A DNA stretch of 5,987 nucleotides from Brooklawnia sp050943675 (lineage in GTDB: Bacteria; Actinomycetota; Actinomycetes; Propionibacteriales; Propionibacteriaceae): contig JBMNPP010000172.1 in the NCBI GenBank assembly GCA_050943675.1, forward strand, positions 1 to 5,987, written 5' to 3'. Positions 1-4,653 of this stretch are shown piece by piece. The notes below the pieces were generated by a model that had not been told where the DNA came from, did no database searches, and saw only the letters and a program-made list of their open reading frames with translations. The first letter of the stretch is position 1. The number at the start of each line of letters is the position of its first letter. The translations under genes and the position numbers were made by a program.

Positions 1-1
1 A

Positions 2-616
2 CTCGTGGTTGGCAGCCAGGCCGTGGTGCAGCCCGCCCCCGCCCGGCACTCGATCGGTCCGGTCGTGGTCAGCACCCATGGACTGGACGTGCGGGCCGGT
101 GAGGTGGTCGGTCTTGCCGGCATGCCAGGGGCGGGTCAGGCCGGTGTGGTGGCCGCGGTGCTGACCGCCCACCCGGGGGCCGCGCACATCCCCCAGGATC
201 GTCAGGCGGCCGGTTTCGTTGCCGAATTGCCCATCGCCACCAACCTGGTACTGAATCGGCTTGGCGAATTCACCCGGCGCGGCCTGCTGCGTCGTGACCA
301 GATCACCGCGACCGCTCAGCGGCTGGCTGATGAGTACGGCATCAGTACCCCGGTGGCCGCGCCAGCCGCGACCCTGTCGGGAGGTAACCAGCAGCGGCTG
401 GTGTTGGCCCGCGAACTGTCGCTGCCCAGGCAGGTGGTGGTGGCCTGCGAACCCACCAGCGGCCTGGATGTGGCAGCGGTCGGCTTCGTCCACCAGCAGC
501 TGCGTCGCGCCCGTGACGGTGGGGCGGCGGTGCTCCTGGTCAGTTCGGACGCCGACGAGTTGGCCCTGCTGGCCGACCGGGTGGTCGAAACCAGTGAGGT
601 GCTGGATGCGTCGTGA
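2..616 (+). CDS. Nucleoside ABC transporter ATP-binding protein, C-terminal part (5' end outside window)
   Basis: This is the second nucleotide-binding domain of a two-domain ABC ATPase of the sugar/nucleoside type (RbsA, YufO/NupO), which powers uptake through the two permeases encoded next. The reading frame is open at base 2, so the N-terminal domain lies upstream. Visible motifs are a Walker A-like loop GMPGAGQAG at 119-145 (no K-S/T, as is common in second domains of this family), IPQDR at 188-202, the ABC signature LSGGNQQR at 374-397, Walker B/D-loop VVVACEPTSGLD at 434-469, and a switch region VSSDADELALLADRV near 539-583. Two things are odd. Walker A to IPQDR spans only about 23 residues, roughly half the usual distance, and the protein stops about 10 residues after the ADRV element, where relatives carry a longer tail. 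The stop codon overlaps the first permease gene by 11 bases. Family assignment is firm; the nucleoside substrate is inferred from the permeases and cdd. Confidence 0.93.
   Translation, partial: LVVGSQAVVQPAPARHSIGPVVVSTHGLDVRAGEVVGLAGMPGAGQAGVVAAVLTAHPGAAHIPQDRQAAGFVAELPIATNLVLNRLGEFTRRGLLRRDQITATAQRLADEYGISTPVAAPAATLSGGNQQRLVLARELSLPRQVVVACEPTSGLDVAAVGFVHQQLRRARDGGAAVLLVSSDADELALLADRVVETSEVLDAS
596..601 (+). promoter_or_regulatory. Ribosome binding site of first permease
   Basis: GAGGTG, complementary to the 3' end of 16S rRNA, lies 4 bases before the ATG at 606, inside the end of the ATPase gene. It supports 606 as the permease start over upstream in-frame codons, which would only extend the frame through the ATPase gene. 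Confidence 0.6.
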
Positions 617-1631
617 ACTGGTGGGCACCGTGCTGGCGATCGTGCTGGGTCTGCTGGCCGGTGCGTTGGTGATGGTGGTCTTCGACCCGACCCAGATCAG
701 TAACGTGCCCCGCGCCTATGCCGCGTTGCTGCGGGGCGGGCTGGGCAGCCCCAAGGCACTGGCCGAAACCCTGGCCACTGCGGCCCCGCTGATCTGTGCG
801 GGGCTGGGCATCTCGCTGGCGTTCGCGGGTGGCCTGTTCAACGTCGGTGCCCAGGGGCAGGCGATCGTGGGGGCGAGTCTGGCGGCCTACGTGGGGTTCG
901 CGTGGACGCTGCCGGGCGGGGTGCACCTGATCGTCGGGTTGCTGGCTGGGCTGCTGGGTGGGACGATCTGGGGCGCACTGGCGGGCTGGTTGCGCGCCCG
1001 ATTCGGCGCGCATGAGGTCATCACCACCATCATGGCCAACTACATTGCTGCGGGGTTGTTGACGTTCGCGCTGACCACCCCCACTTTCCAGCGTCCAGGG
1101 CGTGGCGATGCGATCGCCCCGCTGGTGCATCCCACCGCTGCACTGCCGGGGCTGGGCCGGGCCCACCTGGGCGTGCTGATCGCGTTGGGGGCGGCGCTGC
1201 TGGTCGGCTGGTTGACCCAGCGCAGCAGGGCCGGTCTCGAGATCCGCGCGGTCGGATTCAACCCGGTCGCTGCCGGGCATGCCGGTATCGCGGTGGAGGC
1301 CACGATTGTGCGGACGATGGCGATCTCGGGCCTGCTGGCCGGTCTGGCTGGTGCCATCGTCGCGCTGGCCCCGGATGTGCATGGGCGGCCAACCCCGCTA
1401 TCGGATTCCCTGGTCGGCAGTGTCGGCTGGGACGCGATCGCGGTGGCGATGCTCGGCCGGGGGCGTCCGGCTGGGGTGGTTGCTGCCGGCCTGTTCGTGG
1501 GTGCGCTGCGGGCCGGGTCGCTGGCGATGCAGGCCCAGGCGGGTACCGGGTTCGACCTGGCGACCGTCATCCAGGCGGTCATCATGCTGGTCGTGGCGAC
1601 CCCTGCGCTGTTGGCGCGGGTGGGCCGATGA
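606..1631 (+). CDS. Nucleoside ABC transporter permease 1 (YufP/NupP type)
   Basis: An integral-membrane permease of 341 residues in the BPD_transp_2 (LivH/RbsC-like) superfamily, BMP-linked nucleoside branch. It should pair with the second permease to form the channel in the cytoplasmic membrane. Most of the protein is hydrophobic helices rich in Leu, Ala, Gly and Val, with the first at about residues 5-25. Diagnostic motifs are FNVGAQGQ (78-85, family form FNIGAEGQ), HEVITTIMANYIA (136-148, matching the EVITTIMLNYIA block typical of YufP), and RAVGFNPVAAGHAGI (214-228), the cytoplasmic coupling loop that contacts the ATPase. The start at 606 is chosen because it has a good ribosome binding site and a normal N-terminus, Met-Arg-Arg-Glu then a membrane helix. 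An in-frame extension back to 261 is only a shadow of the ATPase gene. It ends in an ATGA overlap with the next gene. Function is confident at family level; the exact nucleoside range is not visible. Confidence 0.94.
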   Translation: MRRELVGTVLAIVLGLLAGALVMVVFDPTQISNVPRAYAALLRGGLGSPKALAETLATAAPLICAGLGISLAFAGGLFNVGAQGQAIVGASLAAYVGFAWTLPGGVHLIVGLLAGLLGGTIWGALAGWLRARFGAHEVITTIMANYIAAGLLTFALTTPTFQRPGRGDAIAPLVHPTAALPGLGRAHLGVLIALGAALLVGWLTQRSRAGLEIRAVGFNPVAAGHAGIAVEATIVRTMAISGLLAGLAGAIVALAPDVHGRPTPLSDSLVGSVGWDAIAVAMLGRGRPAGVVAAGLFVGALRAGSLAMQAQAGTGFDLATVIQAVIMLVVATPALLARVGR

Positions 1632-2737
1632 AGAACCGTGGAGTGGCTGTACTGGGTGCCGTACTTGCCCTGGGCTGCCTGGTTGCGGCTGACGGGATGG
1701 CCCGTTTCGCGCTGGGTGCGGGAACAGTGGTGCAGGTGCCCGGAAAGGTGGTTGCCGGGTTCGGGCTGGTGCTGGCGGTGGCGGCCAGTGTTGCGGGACG
1801 CAAGTGGAGCGCGTGGGTCGGGTTGGCCGGTCTGCTGATCGGTTTCATCGGCTGGGTGGCCGTCAGTGACCAGGCGGTATTCCTGGTGCCGAACCAGCTC
1901 TCCGGGACCCTGGCCTATGCCACCCCCTTGGTATTGGGTGGCCTGGGCGGTCTGCTCTGCGAGCGCAGTGGGGTGGTGAACATCGCCATCGAGGGGCAGT
2001 TCATGCTGGCCGCCTTCGCGGCGGTCGTGGTCGCCTCGCTCTCGGATTCGCTGGCTGCCGGGCTGCTGGCCGGAACCCTGGCAGGGGTGGTCGTCGGTGC
2101 GCTGCTGGGTTTCTTCTCGATCAGGTTGCTGGTCAACCAGGTGATGCTGGGCATCGTGCTGAACCTGCTGATCGGTGGTCTGACCGGGTTCTGGTTCATG
2201 CAGTTCGTTGTGGGCGACGCGTTGCGCTTCAACTCCGCCCCTGTGCTCGACCGCTGGGTACTGGTGGGGTTGGCGGCGGTCGCAGTATCGGTGGTCTGGG
2301 CTGTCCTCAACCTCACCAAGTGGGGTTTGCGCGTGCAGGCCGTGGGTGAGCATCCTCGGGCAGCGGCCTCGGCTGGTGTCGATGTGCGCAGGGTCCGCTG
2401 GCAGGCCGTCCTGGCCGGGGGAGCCCTTGCCGGGCTGGGCGGCTGCTACTTTACCCTGGGCACGGTCGGGCAGTTCAGCCGCAACATCACCTCTGGCTAT
2501 GGTTTCGTGGCGCTGGCCGCGCTGATCGTGGGACGCTGGCGTCCGCTGCCGACAGCATTGGCCGCGCTCGGTTTCGGTTTCGTGATGCAACTGGCGGGGC
2601 AGACCCAGGCGATGGGTACCCCGATCAACTCGCAACTGCTGCTGATCATGCCCTACGTTGCGACGATCGTCGCGGCGGCCGGTATCGTCGGCAAGGTCCG
2701 GGCGCCGGCCGCCAGCGGACGGAACTACGAACCCTGA
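1628..2737 (+). CDS. Nucleoside ABC transporter permease 2 (YufQ/NupQ type)
   Basis: A second membrane permease of 369 residues, the partner of the preceding one. The signature is CERSGVVNIAIEGQFM (111-126), which matches the ERxGVxNIGIEG block of the YufQ branch. It is followed by NQVMLGIVLN (170-179) and the coupling-loop segment RVQAVGEHPRAAASAG (235-250). The conserved core begins at about residue 85. The first 80 or so residues form an N-terminal extension with probably two or three extra hydrophobic segments, making the protein longer than the roughly 320-residue Bacillus form; from memory, longer forms also occur in actinobacteria. The ATG at 1628 overlaps the preceding TGA (ATGA), so translation is probably coupled by reinitiation; no strong Shine-Dalgarno sequence is seen. 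The stop lies 4 bases before cdd. Confidence 0.94.
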   Translation: MKNRGVAVLGAVLALGCLVAADGMARFALGAGTVVQVPGKVVAGFGLVLAVAASVAGRKWSAWVGLAGLLIGFIGWVAVSDQAVFLVPNQLSGTLAYATPLVLGGLGGLLCERSGVVNIAIEGQFMLAAFAAVVVASLSDSLAAGLLAGTLAGVVVGALLGFFSIRLLVNQVMLGIVLNLLIGGLTGFWFMQFVVGDALRFNSAPVLDRWVLVGLAAVAVSVVWAVLNLTKWGLRVQAVGEHPRAAASAGVDVRRVRWQAVLAGGALAGLGGCYFTLGTVGQFSRNITSGYGFVALAALIVGRWRPLPTALAALGFGFVMQLAGQTQAMGTPINSQLLLIMPYVATIVAAAGIVGKVRAPAASGRNYEP

Positions 2738-2739
2738 GG
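2736..2739 (+). promoter_or_regulatory. Shine-Dalgarno core deciding the cdd start
   Basis: GAGG overlaps the permease stop codon. Two ATG codons follow in tandem, at 2742 and 2745. The spacing is 2 bases to the first and 5 to the second, so on spacing alone 2745 may be the main start. The protein differs by a single Met. Confidence 0.4.
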
Positions 2740-2741
2740 CG

Positions 2742-3128
2742 ATGATGATCGATTGGCATGCGCTGCGCGAGGCAGCCCGACAGATGAATGCGCTGGCCTA
2801 CGCTCCCTACTCCAACTACACGGTGGGTGCAGCCGGCATCGCAGCCGATGGCCGGATCGTGCGGGGCGCCAATGTCGAGAACGCCTCATACGGCCTTTCC
2901 TTGTGCGCCGAATGTGGCCTGATCAGTGACCTCATCGCGACCGGTGGGGGAGCCCTGGTGGGTTTCTGCTGCACCGATGCCGCAGGCGATGTGATCATGC
3001 CGTGCGGGCGTTGCCGGCAGTTGCTGTGGGAGCACGGTGGGCCGGACCTGCAGGTGCTGACCCCGGCCGGGGTGCAGAGCATGGCCCAGGTGCTGCCGCA
3101 GGCATTCGACCTGGCAGGCCGGCGATGA
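2742..3128 (+). CDS. cdd: Cytidine deaminase
   Basis: Zinc-dependent cytidine/deoxycytidine deaminase (EC 3.5.4.5) of the small, homotetrameric class, 128 residues, cytosolic. It converts cytidine and deoxycytidine to uridine and deoxyuridine in pyrimidine salvage. The N-terminal PYSNYTVGAA (22-31) and NVENASYG (44-51) segments match the substrate-binding part of the family. The zinc ligands are Cys55, Cys88 and Cys91, and the catalytic proton-shuttling glutamate is Glu57 in LCAECG. The second zinc motif reads PCGRCRQ (87-93). CAEC followed by PCGRCRQ, in place of CAER/PCGACRQ, is the form I recall from the Mycobacterium tuberculosis enzyme. The gene sits 4 bases after the permease and overlaps the next gene by ATGA, so it is co-translated with the uptake system, which fits processing of imported nucleosides. 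The start could be 2745. Confidence 0.96.
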   Translation: MMIDWHALREAARQMNALAYAPYSNYTVGAAGIAADGRIVRGANVENASYGLSLCAECGLISDLIATGGGALVGFCCTDAAGDVIMPCGRCRQLLWEHGGPDLQVLTPAGVQSMAQVLPQAFDLAGRR

Positions 3129-4009
3129 TCGTCGCGGCAGTTGACGGCTCGGCGCTGTCGAACCCGGGCCCAGCCGGTTGGGCCTGGTATATCGACCCCG
3201 ACAACTGGCAGGCCGGGGGATGGCCCAGTGGCACCAACAACATGGGTGAACTGCGGGCGGTGCTCGAACTGCTGCAGGCCACCACCCCGGTGGCTGAACA
3301 GCCGCTGCGGATCCTGTGCGACAGCCAGTACGTCATCAACTCGCTGACGAAGTGGTTGCCCGGCTGGAAGCGTCGGGGCTGGAAGAAGGCTGACGGCAAA
3401 CCGGTACTGAACCAGGATCTGCTCAAGCAACTGGACGCGGCCCTGGTTGGGCGTGATGTGCGCTTCGAGTGGGTCAAGGGGCATGCCGGCCATGCCATGA
3501 ACGAGGCCGCTGACGAACGTGCCAGAGCGGCGGCCACCGCCTTCCAGCGGGGCCTGCCACCACCGGCCGGCCCCGGCTTCAGGGGTGGTCGGGCCAGTCA
3601 GGGCACCATCCCGGCAGCGCCGGCCGAACCCGAGCCCGAACCAGACCTGTTCAGTGCTGCCGAGCCTGTCGACAGTGACCTGGCGGTAGTGGTGGGACTG
3701 GAGAAGGAACTGCTCACCGACAAGGCGCGCAACGATCCGGCACGGGTGCGGCAACTACTGCATCCACAGTTCACCGAGTTCGGTGCCTCGGGCAAGATCT
3801 GGACGCGCAACCGCATGCTCGCCGAGATCGGGCCACTACCAGCGCGTATCCGGTACGAGCCGATAGGTGCAGAGCGGCTGGCCGATGGGGTGGTCCTGCT
3901 GCGCTGGCGTGCGGTCAGCGCCCATTCCGAGAGCCTGCGCAGTTCGGTCTGGCAGCTTGACCAGGGTCAGTGGCGGCTGCGGTTTGCTCAGGGGACCACG
4001 ACCAGCTGA
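3125..4009 (+). CDS. rnhA: Ribonuclease HI with C-terminal NTF2/DUF4440-like domain
   Basis: A fusion protein of 294 residues. Residues 1-139 form a type-1 RNase H, which cuts the RNA strand of RNA-DNA hybrids using two metal ions. Catalytic residues are Asp7 (VDGS), Glu42 (NMGELRAV), Asp66 (CDSQYVIN) and Asp130 (NEAADERA), with His120 (VKGHAGH) as the mobile histidine. The basic segment LTKWLPGWKRRGWKK (74-88) matches the substrate-binding handle of Escherichia coli RNase HI. A Pro/Ala/Glu-rich linker (about 144-182) follows. Residues 185-290 then resemble the DUF4440/NTF2-like fold (LEKELL, LLHPQFTEFGASGKIW, and a C-terminal SSVWQLDQGQWRLRFAQG). RNase HI alone is usually about 155 residues, so the extension nearly doubles it. 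The start at 3125 overlaps the cdd stop (ATGA); an upstream in-frame GTG-type start would run through cdd. RNase H assignment is certain; the tail's role is unknown. Confidence 0.95.
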   Translation: MIVAAVDGSALSNPGPAGWAWYIDPDNWQAGGWPSGTNNMGELRAVLELLQATTPVAEQPLRILCDSQYVINSLTKWLPGWKRRGWKKADGKPVLNQDLLKQLDAALVGRDVRFEWVKGHAGHAMNEAADERARAAATAFQRGLPPPAGPGFRGGRASQGTIPAAPAEPEPEPDLFSAAEPVDSDLAVVVGLEKELLTDKARNDPARVRQLLHPQFTEFGASGKIWTRNRMLAEIGPLPARIRYEPIGAERLADGVVLLRWRAVSAHSESLRSSVWQLDQGQWRLRFAQGTTTS

Positions 4010-4041
4010 TGCGACACCGGGAATGCTGACAGGCTGAGTGC

Positions 4042-4233
4042 ATGCCGAAATACAAGATCCAGAACCGCACGATCAAGGCGGGGATGTTCGCTGACGCCGA
4101 GGACCGCATTGAGCGGGGCATCCAGCCACTGCTCGATGCGGGCAGCAAGAACGGTTGGCGGCTGCACTCATTCCAGGCCACCGATTCCAACAAGGGCATC
4201 AACCTGGTGTTGATCTGGGAGGTACCCGAGTAG
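4042..4233 (+). CDS. Small DUF4177-like protein
   Basis: A 63-residue acidic-basic mixed protein with no signal peptide or membrane segment. The order is a short strand (KYKIQNRTIKAG), a helix (AEDRIERGIQPLLDAGSKN), then GWRLHSFQATDS and a final strand NLVLIWEV. This strand-helix-strand-strand layout with a central 'GW-L' motif resembles DUF4177, a family of about 60-residue proteins of unknown function; the assignment is from memory of the pattern, not a search. It starts 32 bases after rnhA with only a weak ribosome binding site (AGG at 4031-4033 or GAG at 4036-4038). No promoter is visible in the gap, so it is probably the last gene of the operon. A hairpin overlaps its stop codon. Coding is supported by the compact, well-composed protein and the high-GC codon use. 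Confidence 0.8.
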   Translation: MPKYKIQNRTIKAGMFADAEDRIERGIQPLLDAGSKNGWRLHSFQATDSNKGINLVLIWEVPE

Positions 4234-4242
4234 CCGGGTGCT
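4221..4242 (+). terminator. Possible terminator hairpin at end of nucleoside/RNase H operon
   Basis: GTACCCG (4222-4228) pairs with CGGGTGC (4235-4241), including one G-U pair, around the six-base loop AGTAGC, which contains the TAG stop codon. A further G-U pair closes it at 4221/4242. There is no T-run after it, which is common for actinobacterial hairpins but leaves the call uncertain. Confidence 0.3.
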
Positions 4243-4267
4243 GGCCTGGTCGGTGATGGGCCACGCT

Positions 4268-4287
4268 TGGTGTCGATGTGGTGTCGA
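4268..4287. repeat. Short direct repeat TGGTGTCGA, 11-base period
   Basis: TGGTGTCGA occurs at 4268-4276 and again at 4279-4287, so the two copies face the same side of the helix. It may be a binding site or chance. Confidence 0.3.
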
Positions 4288-4508
4288 AGACTGGCGGGTT
4301 CGAGTTCAGGTGATAGTTCGCTCACGCAACGCGGGATCAATCATCTTCGACATGACGCCGTCCTCCCAACTCGAAAGGAAGCGGCATCGAACCTGGGGCG
4401 GTTCAACAAGACAATCGACCGCATACGTGGGGTGCTCACGGCAAGCACTGATGCGTCAACAAACCAGCAAGACCAGACGTTAATCCTAGTAGAACGCTGA
4501 TTGCAAAC

Positions 4509-4525
4509 CGCTCAGGAGCGTCCTG
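4509..4525 (+). repeat. Two overlapping, mutually exclusive small hairpins
   Basis: CGCT (4509-4512) can pair with AGCG (4517-4520). Alternatively CAGGA (4513-4517) can pair with TCCTG (4521-4525). Both stems are short and cannot form at once. Confidence 0.3.
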
Positions 4526-4530
4526 GTGAT

Positions 4531-4560
4531 GGCCGCCACATTGGATGGCCAGTGGCGGCC
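4531..4560 (+). terminator. Perfect 9-bp GC-rich hairpin upstream of metG
   Basis: GGCCGCCAC (4531-4539) pairs perfectly with GTGGCGGCC (4552-4560) around a 12-base loop. The stem is strong (8 of 9 pairs are G-C). No T-run follows, only CCGTGGG. It may be an actinobacterial-type terminator that stops read-through from the upstream operon, or a regulatory structure. Its loop carries GATGGCCA, the exact complement of 4622-4629. Confidence 0.45.
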
Positions 4561-4598
4561 CCGTGGGTGAGGATGTCGATAGGCCGGGGTGGGTCAAC

Positions 4599-4618
4599 GC
4601 CAAGCCCCGAGGCTTGGC
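4599..4618 (+). terminator. Perfect 8-bp hairpin just upstream of metG promoter
   Basis: GCCAAGCC (4599-4606) pairs perfectly with GGCTTGGC (4611-4618) around the four-base loop CCGA. It is followed by TATTGG, a weak T/A stretch. The position, about 36 to 55 bases upstream of the metG start, allows two readings: a terminator for upstream transcription, or an operator next to the metG promoter. The sequence alone does not decide. Confidence 0.45.
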
Positions 4619-4640
4619 TATTGGCCATCTGGGGGACCAC

Positions 4641-4646
4641 TAGACT
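4641..4646 (+). promoter_or_regulatory. metG -10 box for a leaderless transcript
   Basis: TAGACT matches the actinobacterial sigma-A -10 pattern TANNNT. Seven bases (4647-4653) separate it from the A of the metG ATG, so transcription is expected to begin at or within one base of the start codon. No Shine-Dalgarno sequence precedes the ATG, which fits leaderless translation. The nearest -35-like TTGGCC (4621-4626) is only 14 bases upstream, shorter than the normal 16-18, so the -35 is weak or absent, as is common in this group. Confidence 0.65.
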
Positions 4647-4653
4647 GCTCCCC

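Larger units (their letters stand above)
4234..4653. other. Intergenic region without a convincing gene
   Basis: This 420-base stretch lies between the small DUF4177-like gene and metG. Two overlapping open frames (4238-4483 and 4267-4500) exist, but they lack ribosome binding sites, resemble no family I know, have unconvincing composition, and are incompatible with each other. Bases 4321-4500 are about 55% GC by hand count (99 of 180), lower than the flanking genes. I see no tRNA, CRISPR repeat or insertion-sequence ends. The 3' half holds several inverted repeats and the metG promoter, listed separately. The 5' half could be a decayed gene or a small RNA, with no direct support for either. 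Confidence 0.6.

Noticed and set aside
540..1382. Minus-strand open frame of 280 codons
   Set aside because: Antisense shadow of permease 1, with low-complexity Gln/Arg/Pro composition and no family resemblance.
1040..2635. Long minus-strand open frame (531 codons) opposite the permeases
   Set aside because: It lies antisense to two clear permease genes. Its protein is rich in Gln, His, Arg, Pro and Ser with no recognisable domain, the usual product of reading high-GC genes backwards.
2816..3754. Minus-strand open frame of 312 codons
   Set aside because: Opposite cdd and rnhA, both of which have complete catalytic motifs; no motif is seen in the reverse frame.
4290..4312. GGTTCGAGTTC looks like a tRNA T-arm
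   Set aside because: The five bases on either side of the TTCGAGT loop do not pair, and no acceptor or anticodon stem can be built around it.
4267..4500. Possible small gene with a TTG start (77 codons)
   Set aside because: No ribosome binding site, no family resemblance, and overlap with another equally unsupported frame (4238-4483).
4560..4653. T-box or SAM riboswitch controlling metG
   Set aside because: No T-box consensus (AGGGTGG-ACCGCG type) is present, and the -10 box predicts a transcript starting at the ATG, leaving no leader to hold one.
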